Shown here: in pieces, positions 1 to 12,189 of the stretch | How the letters are laid out: every line of letters begins with the position of its first letter | Position numbering within the stretch: position 1 is the stretch's first letter | Assembly: GCF_030272615.1 (NCBI RefSeq) | Contig: NC_081415.1 | Location: 420,478,257-420,540,256, forward strand | Source of the DNA: Cryptomeria japonica | Taxonomy: Eukaryota > Streptophyta > Pinopsida > Cupressales > Cupressaceae | Length of the DNA: 62,000 nucleotides | Direction: 5' to 3' | Position numbers and translations under genes: made by a program | Notes under the pieces: generated by a model | The model's database searches: none | The model's input: the letters and a program-made list of their open reading frames with translations, nothing else | Told to the model about the DNA's origin: nothing

Positions 1-2176
1 CACCTTCAGAAGTCAACAATGGCTGCCAGCAAATCTGAAGACAACCTACAAATTCACAAATTAATCTCTAAAAACATGTTGCAATCACCCAAATATGCAC
101 AAACTTGATGAAAACCGATCTTAATGATGAAAGCAATCATATCCAAGAATGTAAGTATGGCTGGTAAAAGTTTAAATTTCTGAGGACAAGTCTGAAAATG
201 GATTACTTCAGACTTACCAGCACTTTGGAAAGTGATTAAAATCCCTAGAAATGATCAACAAATGACAAAGGAATGGACTCCAAGCCAAATCGCCAAAGGT
301 GGAATTGGCTAGAAATGAAAAATTTCTGAGGACAGTAGCCAGCCAATGAAGTTTCAGTCCTGCAACAGCTCTCAAATGGTCTGAAAATTGACTGTAAGTG
401 ACCCCAATCAGCCTCTAGACAAAATCGACTAAGGCACAAATGAACTGAAAATGCAATGTAGGTCTGAAAATGGATTTTCCAGCCAGCATGAAGGTGCAAG
501 ATCTCAGCAATGGAGGCAAAACTCAGGTCTGAAAATATCAATCAGCAACCTCTCAGCCAAGGCGTCACAAATGGTGAAGGAATTCACTCAGAATCGAAGG
601 CAAATCACCTCCAAATGCAAAATCGCCCCTCCTCCAAAATGGCGCCACCTCTCTAGAAAATCGAAAAATGGAAAATGGAGCTCCAATGGCAGCCCAAACA
701 AATCACCTTGCTGGAAATGAGGAAAAAGAAATGATAAAGTCAATCTTCAACCCCAATGTGTCACTTGGACACTTCACCAAAAATCACCAGCTGGAGAAAA
801 AATCGCCCTTGCATGCATACACTTGGCAAATATAATGATAAAATAATGCTGGGATCTCCTCCTTTAAACTTGCTTTCACCATCAACTTTCACCACACAAG
901 CAATGTGGGATAAAAAACTTGTTCTAATACTTGCCTGGCAAAAATCGCTTTGCTTCTAGAAGGTTAAAATCATTAAATGTTCATTGCAAATCATTAATTG
1001 TTTTTTTTTTTTTAAATATTCGTTGCTTTTCATTAAAAAACAATTAAATGAGGCTCATTTATTAAAATATATATTGGGGAAAATCGATTTAACTAGGGAT
1101 GAAAAAACCCCATTAAAATCATTAAAAAAAGTCAAAATATCCCCCTTCAGGGAAAATCGATCCCAGTAGGGATAAAATCCCTATCAAAATTCATCAACAT
1201 GCACAAAATTTGGGTCTAGGGGAAAATCAATCTTAGTCTGGAATGAAAATTCCAATTAAAACTTTGTCACTTAAAACAAAAATGCCCCTAGTGGAAAATC
1301 AACCCTAGTCTGGACATTCATCCGAACACGAAAAATATTAAAACAACCCTCAATGGAAAATCGCCTTGGGTCTGGAATGAATATCTGCACAAAAATCCTC
1401 AAAATCTTGTCACAAAAGGCCTGGTGGAAAATCGATCTAGGTGTGAAGTCATCACAAACATCATCCGCAACCTTATCCATATTCCCAGTGGAAAAAGGAG
1501 GGTAGTCAGGACAAAATCCTAACACTTAGTCAAAATTATAGCATCCTAGGGAAAATCGACCCTAGTATGGATTCTCAATGGTGGAAAAATGAGGCAAGTC
1601 TGAATTTCAAGGGTGGAAAATCATGGGTAGTTAGGAATATGAGGGGAAAAGCACCTCTAGTGTGGAATTTTGACCTTTAAATCCTTAGAATATGGATTTT
1701 CATCTGGAAAATGATGATTTTTCCACTCAAAATCACTAGGAAACTTCAAAACTCAATAAAACTCAATTGGACTTAGGCAAATTTGCCAAAATTTTGAGCG
1801 AAAAATAAGGAAACCTATCGGCATAAAGTGCAAAATCAACTCGAATAACTTCCTAGGGGCGAGAAAACAACTCTAAAAGGTCTTAAAATACCTTAGCACT
1901 TTAAAATCACCAATGTGGATGTTCAAAAACACATTAACGCTCAAAAGGTCTACACTTAGACAAAATTAGGATCATTTAAAATCTCAACTTTACGTGCTTG
2001 ATCCTATAACTTCAAAAACCCTAAACGACACTAGGCATGATCAAAACTCCAAGACTTGGCACGGGAAACTCAAAATTGCCCACTAAGCTGCCAAAACCCT
2101 AAACTAACCAACGCGAGAAGCAAGAAAAGAGGGGGTCCCCGTTAGCAATGAGGCGATGTGTGAAAAGGTCACAACA
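1..2176 (-). mobile_element. TGTTG unit A, 5' part only (runs off the left edge)
   Basis: Read on the minus strand it begins at 2176 with TGTTGTGACCTTTTCACAC, followed by the CATTGC-type subterminal palindrome and GGGGACCCCC that also open the units at 10611, 18703, 37193 and 51701. The body holds a tandem array of GGAAAATC-containing repeats at about 1075-1720. Distal to that is AT-rich, weakly repetitive sequence rich in GGTCTGAAAATG-like words (about 440-540), which also occur in unit B near 8270-8340. No ORF related to the 1079-codon frame is visible before the window ends, so the coding part, if any, lies to the left. Right flank is GTTCC; the matching target duplication is outside the window. 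The 5' end identity is clear; length and coding content are unknown. Confidence 0.75.
1075..1720 (-). repeat. Tandem array of about 70-bp GGAAAATC repeats in unit A
   Basis: About eleven or twelve degenerate copies of a block containing GGGGAAAATCGA, then CCCTAG or similar, then TGGAAT. Starts fall near 1078, 1150, 1218, 1287, 1354, 1427, 1488, 1550, 1587, 1614 and 1647, so the spacing is about 60-73 bp and shortens at the right end. Some copies contain short inverted arms such as CTAGGGAAAATCGACCCTAG (1547-1566). The array starts about 450 bp inside the unit, the same slot that holds different arrays in the other units. Confidence 0.65.
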
Positions 2177-2369
2177 GTTCCCACAGTGGTTTTTCCCTTA
2201 ACCGGGTTTTCCACGTCAAAATATTGGTGTTGTGTGTTGTGCTTTCAATTTGCTTATCTTTGTTATTGTTGCAGTTTATCATATCTGTACTTGTGATTAA
2301 GTTTGTCAATCCGGTGAAGACTGATTCACCCCTCCCCTCTCAGTCTTCCTTAATTGTTATTGCCAACAG
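2177..2369 (+). mobile_element. Copia-like LTR 3' end fragment
   Basis: The stretch containing CAGTGGTTTTTCCCTTAACC, GGGTTTTCCACG and a polypyrimidine run, ending GCCAACA, resembles the R-U5 end of plant Ty1/copia LTRs, where the words GGTTTTTCCC and GGGTTTTCCACG are common. It is cut on its left by unit A and is not followed by a primer binding site, so it is a solo or truncated LTR. The call rests on word similarity only. Confidence 0.55.
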
Positions 2370-4927
2370 AATAGCCCTCGAGAAAGTTAAAAATCGTTAG
2401 AACTAAACAAATAACAAAGTTGGGCGTGACTAAGAAGGCTTTGCAGGGGACTATGGATCAACAATAAAGGCAATTTGAAGGCAAGAAAGGCAAAGCTACA
2501 AAGTCAACTCATAAATAGAACTCAAAAGCAGACAAGCAATCAAAGGAACCCTAGAACTCGTGAGGAATTCAAAACATTTCCGAGATTAATTTGAGAACCC
2601 GGTATTTGTAAAAAGGTTCACCAAGGAGGAGTAAAAGAGTTGAATTAACATAACTTGACAACAAGCAATTTCAGAAAGGACATACTGTCATGTTTCCTTT
2701 TTCAATTTAATTTAATTGAGAACACCTTAGCCTATTATTTTATTTTCCATAAGCTAAAGGGAAGGGTAAAGGAAATAATAAAATAAATTTAACTTAAGCT
2801 CTCTAAAAGCAACTTTATGATTTATTCATAAAAAGGCAACTTATATTTTATTATTAAAAAGTTTATTTTAAAAGAGTGATAAAAAAATGTTGCTAGGAAT
2901 GACGTCCAAAAATAAAAATATTAATTAAATGGATTTTCTAAACAGTTTTAAAAAATAAAATTTTAGAGGGAAAAGGAGACAAAAATAATAATGTTATTTT
3001 TTCTCAAGAAGTAAGGAGTAGTTGAGCAATTTGGAGAGGGTTACCAGTTTCATATTATGAAACTCATATCTCTTGAGATTGAACATTGTTCATCTTTTCT
3101 ACACTAGAAGAAAATCCTTTAGCAAAGAACAGAGTTAGTATGAAAATCCTCCGACTCATTTGAGTGATTCCATCCAGAGATTACCATTAAGCTGAACAAC
3201 TGTAGAACATTTTCAAGTTTTAGTTATTTTGGATGTGTAGGATTTTCAGAATATATTACAATTTGGTGTAGTTTTCCAGAATTTGTGTGGAAAGTTTTCA
3301 GTCTTTAATTTAAGATGATTTTAGAATATTTATTTACTTGATATTTTCAATGATAAATCTTTTAATATTAATGGTCACCATATCCTTGGCTGGCTGTACC
3401 ATTTCTTATTCCAACCATACCTCCTATTGCTGATTATAATCATTAGAGGGTACTAATTTTATTGAATGATTGGTACTTATTATGGTCTGCCCTATCATTT
3501 TAAGGAAGCTGCAATTCAAGTATGAGTGAAATTAATATGGTTTTTGAAGTGAATATCGCTGACCATACACTTTAAGGGGCTACCGTACTCTTTTAAAGAG
3601 TATTTAATATTTGTTATTGGCTGCTTATTAATATCAAAGGAGACCACAGCTTAGGTTGCTGCTAATCTAATACAAGATCAGCCTATCATGATCCTTCTAA
3701 GCCAGTCATACCATTTAGGGTGTGTTGCATAAATTTTCATTACGGTTTTATATTATAGATTCTAGCATCATATTTCAACAATTAACATCCAAGAATATAG
3801 TTCATTAGAATAATATTACTTTCTATGGGGTATACCACCAAAAATAATTTAAAACTTGGAAGTTAATTTCAATATTGTGAGTGTAGAAGGCTAAGCTGTC
3901 ACGACATCAGTGAAATATTTTCGATTTCCAACATTATTATTTCTAATAGTAATGATAATCTGTGTGGTTCTCCACCAGATTTAGTATTTGTAATTGTTTT
4001 GTAAGGCTTGCCACTAAAACTAGCTTCAATTATTTCATTTATCAGATTGTAAACTGGAAGGCTTGCCACCAAAATAAGCATTTCATTATTTGTAGATTTT
4101 GTAACAATCAGAATATTGAGCTATGTGGCTTGCCACCAATAAACATTTATTTATAATATCATTTCAAACCTTTCAGCATATGCTCTCACCTTAGCCAGGA
4201 TCAATAAGACGTTAAAATTTCATGTTTGTTTATTGTGAAAGTATAAATTTGGAAAAAAATTCAATTTGGTATATTACAAAAATGAAAGGAAATTCGTCAC
4301 AAATACTCATTCTTATCCTAGAAAACCTTCAAAGTGGACAAATTAGCTTGGTAGCATCAATTGCCTGTCTACCTCAATATTATTGATCACCATGAAAAAG
4401 TACAAATAGTAGACACTATTAGTGTAGGTTCTGTTCTGTTATATTTGGGTTTTTCAATTTTTCCTACACGTACTTAAGCTTGCTCAGGTTATTATAGATA
4501 ATATTTATGAAGGTTGATGGCATTTTCCATTTAAAAAAAGGTGTATAACTCCCACTGATTCCTGGTCATTGGAGTAACTTGTTCTCTCAATGTATTTGAA
4601 ACTTTTCTTGACCATTGGTTTCTCTTCTATTAAGTGTGTGTAACCGTTTGTTTGGCATCTTCCAAGTAGATGTAATTCCCACCTACTTTTGGTAACTGGA
4701 GTTATTAATCCTATTGGTTGTATTGTCTCACTTCGATACATATTCAGTACTCAACGTCACTTCTGATGATGGATGCTGAGCTTTCTTTATGTTGTTTCAC
4801 ATGTCTCTTGTACTGTTAGAAACTAGCTTTGCTAATTTGATTCAAGGATCATCTATTAAATACCTTGAGTGTATACGTTCTTACACTAGGTTTCTGATAG
4901 TTCCATACTTATTTGTAGAATCTGATA
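2370..4927. other. AT-rich sequence, probably decayed LTR-type DNA upstream of a PBS
   Basis: No convincing coding sequence. It contains short tandem repeats (see 3955-4140) and two imperfect copies of a block with TAACTCCCACTGATTCC / TAATTCCCACCTACTTTTGG followed by GGAGTAA / GGAGTTA (about 4547-4580 and 4672-4708). Because a primer binding site for initiator Met tRNA lies directly downstream at 4928, the right part is probably an LTR, but its left end could not be placed. Confidence 0.4.
3955..4140 (+). repeat. Short tandem repeats with GGCTTGCCACYAA
   Basis: Three copies of a block containing GGCTTGCCACCAA/GGCTTGCCACTAA (near 4004, 4060 and 4127) plus a fourth, diverged copy (GGTTCTCCACCAG near 3965), spaced about 40-67 bp. 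TGGCTTGCCA forms a small palindrome. Repeats like this are common in U3 regions of LTR retrotransposons; function here is unknown. Confidence 0.5.
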
Positions 4928-4939
4928 TGGTATCAGAGC
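4928..4939 (+). promoter_or_regulatory. Primer binding site, initiator Met tRNA type
   Basis: TGGTATCAGAGC is the usual PBS complementary to plant initiator methionine tRNA in Copia and many gypsy elements. It implies that the sequence ending at about 4927 is a 5' LTR read on the plus strand. No gag or pol follows; the downstream 1.3 kb is non-coding, so the element is a remnant. Confidence 0.6.
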
Positions 4940-6219
4940 CAATGGTGTTAGTAAAGATCAATCCATTTCTAGATTTTAAAGATAATTGTAATTCTAGGTG
5001 TGGGATAATTTTCAGCATGTCAATGCAACATTTTTGGCTATGCCACTATGTCCAAAAGGCTTAAGAAAGTCAAATTAGGTTTTTGTTTTGCCCAAATTGG
5101 ACTCCAAGAAGCTAATCTACAACTAAGTTTTGACTATGTTTGAATGTTTGGATTTTAAAGGTAGCACATTTATCAAGGTATTTTGGCACCAAATGGACTC
5201 TCCTATTACATCCAAAAGACATCAAGATTCAAAACCCATAGATCAACATTAAATTTTTTAAATTCATAGTGGTTGGCATCTAAGGCAAAAAAAAATCCCA
5301 TCTTAGAGTTATACAGCTATATGCAAGTTCATACCATACAATTTTTAAATTTTAAAAAACATCTGGCACAACCCAATAGACATGCAGCCCACATGGGCCG
5401 CCCCAAGGACTAGTCTACAAGACCTAGGAGCTCAACCCAACCATGTCACGCCCCCTTTTTGTACTTATTTGTGTTATGGACCAAATTGCCCATTTCCTAT
5501 TTTTCGCATCTCCCTTGGTCCCATTTCATCTGCATGGTTTCCTCTTCTTTCCCCCAATATCTGCATGAGATCTCCAATGTCTCTAAGTTCAAAGGCATGC
5601 TCAATCTTCTAAGTGTTTGTCAATCGTTAAAATTTCAAAGTTCCTCGTCCAAGCAATCTTTCTTGTCTAAGTCTAACTTTCCTTGGTCTTCATCAGACTT
5701 TCAGACCTCTTCATCATGTCATGCCTTCCATCCTTCCCCTACTCATCCTTTGTATTTGACATTCGGCCTTGCAGTATCTTTGACTCCCTAACTCCAATGT
5801 TCTTGCCCTTGTTTAGTTTGACAACAACATGGGTTATAATGTCATTGATGGTCTATTTTGGCACTGTAAGTTATTCCAACTAGGTTTTCCCACCCAAGAA
5901 CATTGTTTAAAAGTTAACAATGTGGATCATGTGTACATGTGGCATTAAATGTAATGTCATCTTTTCCAATACCCTAGTTTTTGCAATAAAATCACAACCT
6001 CAAGTAAAGTAAGAAATGAAATAGAGATATCATTTGCCAATTAGATCCTAATTGAGACCCCTCAATCATGTTAGATATAAAATCTATCTTTCCTACCACG
6101 GTTAGGGGCATTATCTTAATCATCATTATAAATTACACAATGTGCATGTGGATTCCTTTGAGGCTTTTCCCAACAACCCATCCACATTATGAAGCACCAT
6201 GGGAGATCATACAAGGCAT
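4940..6219. other. Non-coding remnant between PBS and unit B
   Basis: Short ORFs here (for example 5459-5791) have no family signature and look like chance frames in pyrimidine-rich DNA. Nothing else could be supported. Confidence 0.4.
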
Positions 6220-7002
6220 TGTTGATGTGTTTTTTATGACACCTTCAAACACAAAATTAAATACTAAGTATCTTATCCTCTCTTGAACAAAGACCTCTCG
6301 CATGCTAAACTATGTAATCAAACGAGATGACTCCAAGGTCCTAATAGTAGGGTCTTGACTTTATAGGTGGATAGACTTAGTGTGTTGATGTGATTTTGCT
6401 GGAATCACAAGGGGACTTACGTTTTACTTGAACTTGTTGGAAGGTGTGATCTCAAATTTACTTTAAAAAAAGGCAAAAGGATAAAGGGTTGAGAAAGACT
6501 ACGCTACTCTAAGAATGTAAGAAATGACTATCGATTAGATACAACCAAACCAAGCTTTGCTTCGCTATGCTGGAACAACTACACAAAGAAGGTGCAATCT
6601 CCTAAGGATAAACGAATGATTTTCATATCACCCATGCACACCAACATTATGAACAATGAGCATACAATGATTGAATTTAAGCTTTTAATCAAGTTCACTT
6701 TGACCATACACTGCAATTTGCAATCAACAAACTCCAAGTGGTATGAACATAGGTTTCACCATTTATCAACAACAAGATCTTCCATCCATCTAAACGACAT
6801 TAAAACAAATGAGAAGTAGAGACCATGCAAAGTATTGAATCAACACATGAAATTCACCATATCTTCAATGAAAATAATATGTTTCTTGCAACAAAGTCTT
6901 GGCAACAATTTTTGCCTTCTCCTACTCTATTTCTAACAACCTTCTGCTACTAACTATTCACTATTGATCCACTATTAACCTTTACAAATGAGAAGACTGA
7001 GA

Positions 7003-7092
7003 CTTATATGGTGAGCTCATTACATTTCAATGGCTCGGACTGATTCTCAAATCAATGGCCAAGGCTTTACAATAAAACCCTAATTAGGGTTA
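7003..7092 (-). promoter_or_regulatory. Palindromic telo-box plus second TATA box of unit B
   Basis: On the minus strand the double telo-box AAACCCTAATTAGGGTTT (7075-7092, one terminal mismatch) is followed about 65 bp later by CCATATAAG (7003-7011). The same pair is found at the same distance in units a', c and g. The TATA lies about 790 bp before the unit 3' end. Confidence 0.6.
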
Positions 7093-8849
7093 GTTAAAAA
7101 AAACTTGTGGCCAATGAAATAATTACAATAATTTGGACAGATGTCCATCTTGAATTTGTCACCAATGAGAGATGAGGTTAGGTACATAGAACTTTGTGCC
7201 TCCACATGTGGTAGTTATCCTCCTCGTTGGATCTCAACTTGCTCCTCGTAGATCATCACAAAGAAGTGTTTGTGTTCAAGCAATATCTCTTGATACTCAA
7301 CATTTCCAATTGTCTAATGTGACATATGTGATGATAGTGGGAGATATTCCCATTTGTATCATCTTAGCATGATCAACTCTCTAGCTTTGATTAGCTCTTC
7401 TGAAATTATCTTCATTCCTTAATCACATTTGACCTTGATCCTTGCATTGGTGAGTGATCTTCCTTACCTTGCTGAAGTGTTCCTTGATCTTCTCTCATGT
7501 GATGAAGTCTTCCTTCCATGATTTTGATGTAGACTCCATGATATCTATGTTGGATCCTCCCTTTGTTCATGATGTGCTTGGATAGCTCGACTTGATGTGG
7601 GGAAGTATCTCCATATGTATGTGGTATATTTGCATGTAGAGTCTCTCCTCGCTATCTCCTTGAAGTACTTCATATATGACCTGATTTGCCTCACGTGGTG
7701 GAGTCTTGAATTTTGAAAGTCTTTGTCAACATTGAATCCTCTTTCATGATGTTGATCTTCATTTTGTGATGATGAGTCTTTATTTGTCCCTAGCAATGTT
7801 TATGAATGTTGGAGTGTTCTTCATGTTGCACTGTCACTGATTCCTTCTCCATACTTGAGTCCTCCATTCACCTTCATTCCTGAAAAAGAAAGAAATACCT
7901 TGGATAGTGAATGAAACCCTTAGTCAAATGCAAGATCAATAAAAAAAATGAAAGTTTCAGGACCTTGCATCATTAATTCACACTGAAGAGCTACAAAGAA
8001 TAGGCTTGCTAATCATTATCAAACATTGTAGCCAATTCACCAATCCTGGAAATGATGATTTTCACTTGGAAGAGGATGCTTTCAGGTACGATTTTGCATG
8101 CAAACAACATAATTCCCTTCTACCATTCGCCTTACTTGAGACTTGATCTAAGTTTTGACAATGATTTGCTTCTGGATTTGATCTTGGAATTTGCCTGTAA
8201 TTCTGATTTGAATATCGCTCCAATCTGATCTGGAATTCGCACTCAGAAATAAAAAATTTGCCCTTTTCAGACCTGAAAATGTCTGATATGCTGATGATCA
8301 GCGTTTGCAATTCTGTTTCTTATTCCCTTTTCAGGTCTGATTTTGCTCCTTAAACTCAGAATTAATTATTTTTTAATGAATGATTAATTGAATGCTTGAG
8401 AAAATGATTTCCATTAATGTAAACTCTTTCATATTTGTCAAGGGGTCGGCTGGGCACTTCCGTACACATTTTGCTTAATCAATGATTCACTTTCCTTGCA
8501 TTTTCACCTTCAAAACAGGTCGGTCTGATTACATTTCATGTTTCCTGAGTGGATTTAAGGACTAATTATGCCCTAGGTCGGCCAGCTTTTGCATTAAATT
8601 TGGATAGATTTCCTCCAAGTCAGCCTCGTTGTCATCTTATACCCTTCTTGCACAGAGTATAGGGTGGAATCTCACCATCACCATGCAATCCAAATCAATC
8701 AAAATTAAACCTGCTCTACTCTGCTAATTAGGTCTGAGAATTAGGGATGACCCACTTTTTACTTTTTAGGGTTTCTATACCCGCGAATCAGATCTGATTT
8801 AAACCTTTTGAAGTCTGATCTTCATCCCTTTGGAGGTCTTCACTCAAGC

Positions 8850-10135
8850 CCTCGAGGTCGTGGATTTCCTTTGAGTCACAGAATTCCCACTTGCTGATCG
8901 TGGATTTCCTCAAGGCAAGGATAAAATTTTGCACTTCATAAGAAAGTCATGGATTCCTTGGAGCCAAGGATAAAAATTGATCTTCCAGCCTTATGGTCGT
9001 GGATTCCTTGACCTCAAGGAACATGAGCACTTACCTCCCTCAAGTCATGGATAAAGCAAATCACATCAGCTCACACTTAGTTTGATCATTAAAATTATTT
9101 CGCATGTAAATCATGAAGATCAAGGATATTAAGGCAATTTTCATCCCTCACAGCCCTCTAGACTCCCAAGTTATGGATTCCTTGAAGTCAAGGAATTTGA
9201 GCACTCACCCTCTTTCCAAGTCATGGATTCCATGGGGTCAAGGAATATGAGCACTTATAGATAAATTGTTCATCTTCCTTTCCAACTCATTGATCTTGTT
9301 GATCGCTTCAACTCTTCTTGCCGCCTTCATTAAAACACTTTGTTTTGCAAATCCTGAAATCCTTAAGGATGAATTTGATAGCGCAACATTCACTTCACCT
9401 CACCCTCAAGTCTTGGGCGTGGATTCCTTGACGTCATGGAATTTGAGCACTCATAGACAAATGTAGATCTTCCACCCTAAGGTCATGGATTCCTTAATGT
9501 CAAGGAATTTGAGCACTCATGACAAATCGTTCATCTACCTCAAGATCACCTCTTGTCCAATTCATTGATTAAGTAAAGGAAGTTGTTGCAAGATTGATTG
9601 GAGGTAATCTCTCCTTGTTGAAATCATGGTAAGCATCACCAAACTTATGTATTTTGCCCAACCCTTGGAAGATTGATCATCACACCACTTCACTAGAGTC
9701 GTGGATTTGTTGAGGTCAAGGAATTTGAGCACTCAAGCAATAAATAGCTTGATTTCCCTCAAGATCACTTTTGTGTTTAACTCATTGATTTCGGCAAGTA
9801 AAGGAATTGTTGCAAGGTTGGTTTGGGGTTATCTCACCTTTGGAATTCCTTTGAGCATTAAGTCACCAAACCTAGTATTTTGCCCAACCCTTGTGAGATT
9901 GATCATCTCACCGAAATCGTGGATTCCTTGAGGTCAAGGAATTTGAGCACTCAAGGCAAATCACTCTCTAAAGTCTTGGATTTTCACATTTGATCATTAA
10001 GTCATGGAAAAACTTGCTCATTTCGACTTTTACTTATCTTGATGGACAAAATTGATAGTGCCACTCATGGAAAAAACTAGCCCTTAAGACCCTCAAGTCG
10101 TGGATTCCTTGAGGTCAAGGAATTTGAGCACTCAT
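8850..10135 (-). repeat. Hairpin repeat array in unit B (GGATTCCTTGAGGTCAAGGA)
   Basis: About twelve copies of a block whose core is TGGATTCCTTGA-GG-TCAAGGAATTTGAGCACTC. ATTCCTTGA and TCAAGGAAT are perfect inverted arms around a 2-base loop. Copies begin near 8857, 8897, 8946, 8996, 9170, 9220, 9417, 9483, 9701, 9918 and 10097, with spacing from about 40 to 220 bp. The core is far better kept than the spacers. It occupies the same slot (about 480-1760 bp from the unit 5' end) as unrelated arrays in the sister units. Confidence 0.75.
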
Positions 10136-10611
10136 GGAACTTACTTTCATCCATACTTGCAATTTTATTCTTTTTGATATCCATTCCTCATCCAGTTCTT
10201 GAAGCGCTCTACTCGCTTGAGAGTTGTTCGTGTTTCATAAAATTTATCTCATGACTTAGCTTGCGGGTTGTATTGTGAATCACCTATCATGAAGATCATG
10301 ACTCCTATCTAACACTTAAGCACTAAAGCTGAGCTCTAAACCAGCCTCTTGGGAGACATGAATCCTATCCCACACTATGGCATTTTTGACTGAAGGGAAG
10401 GTGGAGGTCGATTACTCATCTTAGTCCAAGACATGGAAATGAAGACTTGATCACATCCTGATGACAAGGCACCATATCCTCTTACAAGCAAAAGGCTAAT
10501 GACTAAAGAAACTACCGCCAAGCTAAACAAACTAAGCAAAAGAACTAACCTACGAGCAAAAAAGTGGGGGTCCCCATTTGCAATGGGGCAATGTGTGAAA
10601 ACGTCATAACA

Positions 10612-10789
10612 GGGACCTCGAGCTTATCCATCAAGCCCAGGCGCACGGAATGACACCTGCCATTTGGCCTCCCAGCCCCACTCGGGTTTACTCAACTCGA
10701 ATGGACCCTTAAGCTACTTGCATTCCTTATATGCACATTCTCCCCTCCATAATGGGATGGCAGATTGGCTGAAGCTTTAAAGGAATTTT

Positions 10790-10858
<69 letters not shown>

Positions 10859-11002
10859 GCAATAGATTATCCAATGGAAGACAAATAACAAATCTGCCAA
10901 ATCATATTGCAATGCATTATACTTCACACCACAATATTTGATAAGTATATAAACTACTGTTTAATTTATTAATTCTGGGTCTGCAAACTCCTCTTTTATC
11001 AA
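10612..11002. other. Unassigned spacer with a (TA)n microsatellite
   Basis: Contains a pure TA dinucleotide run of about 58 bp at roughly 10795-10852. The small minus-strand ORF across it is produced by the microsatellite. No gene seen. Confidence 0.6.
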
Positions 11003-11713
11003 ATGCTGATTTCCCATCTACCATCATGGTCCTTTACCTTTATATCTTTGTGTCTATTGAAAAGAGACAACTCATGGTGGTTGCTGTCCCAACAGGAGGG
11101 TCACACAAAAATTACGATGGTTAAGCATGAAGAAGAGGAGTCCAGAAAATCTGATAAAAATTTAGAAAAGCAATGGAAGGAACCTAAAGTGGTGATGGAT
11201 GTAGCAAATTCAAGGTTGCAAGAATGTGAAAAGAAGCAAAAGAAATCCACATTGGTTGTCGAAGGTAAAAATCTTATCCTAATGATTTCTAGTGGGCTCT
11301 CACATCAAGGAAATGTTCTTTCTAATGAAAATAAGAAATTAACAGTGCATGTTGAAGATAAAAGAATTGATGATCTTCCTTATCAGAAGAATAGTTGTGA
11401 CAAAAATTTATTGCAACAGCTTCATATTATATCATCTCAAAATTCTTTTAATTATGAGAAGCATTCTAATAGTGATGAAAAGCTGAAGGGTACAAAATGG
11501 AAAGGAAATCCTTTCTCTCAGCTACAAGTTTTTTCAAGCATGACAATGTGGGGCCAAAGTGTCATACACAAAGAACTCCAAACCGAAGGTATTGTCAGGC
11601 ACACACAAGTTGAAGATTTTGACGAGTTCAATTTTATGGCTGCTAATAGACTAATCATTCCTTATGGCCAAACAGGCAAGAAGCTCACTGCTACCATTGG
11701 TAAGTCTCTATAG
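11003..11713 (+). CDS. Unidentified 236-codon ORF, possible pseudogene fragment
   Basis: Not recognised. The predicted product is rich in Lys, Glu, Ser and Asn, with a likely coiled-coil stretch at residues about 35-75. The more plausible start is the Met near 11118, because the upstream 38 residues are hydrophobic and unlike the rest. Downstream, 11730-12530 can be read as further Glu/Lys-rich helical sequence interrupted by several stop codons (for example around 12290-12400, a coil with EKEERVDEL). This suggests a decayed gene for a long coiled-coil protein rather than a functional gene. No transposon motif (zinc knuckle, protease, RT) is visible. Confidence 0.3.
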   Translation: MLISHLPSWSFTFISLCLLKRDNSWWLLSQQEGHTKITMVKHEEEESRKSDKNLEKQWKEPKVVMDVANSRLQECEKKQKKSTLVVEGKNLILMISSGLSHQGNVLSNENKKLTVHVEDKRIDDLPYQKNSCDKNLLQQLHIISSQNSFNYEKHSNSDEKLKGTKWKGNPFSQLQVFSSMTMWGQSVIHKELQTEGIVRHTQVEDFDEFNFMAANRLIIPYGQTGKKLTATIGKSL

Positions 11714-12189
11714 ATTCATCAAATTAGGGAGCTTAAGTCTCAGTTAGAAGGCAAAATTGTGTGGATAGCAAGAAGCACAGCAGTGGAGGACCTACTTACT
11801 ACTCATTACGTGATAAACAACAGTCTTTATTTTGGAGCTCAAATATCTTTAAATCAGCATGGTGGGGTTATTCAACAACATGTTTCCAAGATCGTTATCA
11901 AATAGAAAATTCCAACATGCTAGAGAGTTAGTTGATAGCCGAACCCTTGATGCTTGGGAATTAGTGGTGCAATTCCCCATAAGGATGGATAACTCAGGTG
12001 GAGCACATGAGAAATCAATAGCATTAGAATTGCATTAACTCAACAAAGAGCGAAACAAGGATTGTTATCTTGCCAATGTGACATAGAGGCCTATAAAGCA
12101 ACACGAATGGAAAAATACTTCTGGTAATAGCAGAAAGAGAGGTGCAAGTTCTAACTGAGTTTGACAACACGAAAAGGCTCATTGAAGAG

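Larger units (their letters stand above)
6220..10611 (-). mobile_element. TGTTG unit B, ORF-less complete copy
   Basis: On the minus strand it starts at 10611 with TGTTATGACGTTTTCACAC, then the ATTTGCAAATGGGG-type subterminal palindrome. It ends at 6220 with a CACATCAACA-type terminus. The last 400 bp (6220-6620) align by eye with the tails of units a' (15483 onward) and g (up to 59213): the words ACTCCAAGGT, GGAATCACAAGGGGACTTAC and TATCCTCTCTTGA recur in order. Flanks are GGCAT (left) and GGGAC (right), only 3 of 5 matching, so the target duplication is eroded or absent. At 4.4 kb it lacks a recognisable large ORF; the coding part seems deleted or decayed while both regulatory ends persist. 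Confidence 0.8.

Noticed and set aside
5382-5883. Overlapping ORFs (76, 110, 66 codons)
   Set aside because: Pyrimidine-rich sequence gives Ser/Phe/Leu-rich chance translations in several frames; no family signature.
10692-10874. Small ORF with a Tyr-Ile repeat
   Set aside because: It is generated by the TA microsatellite.
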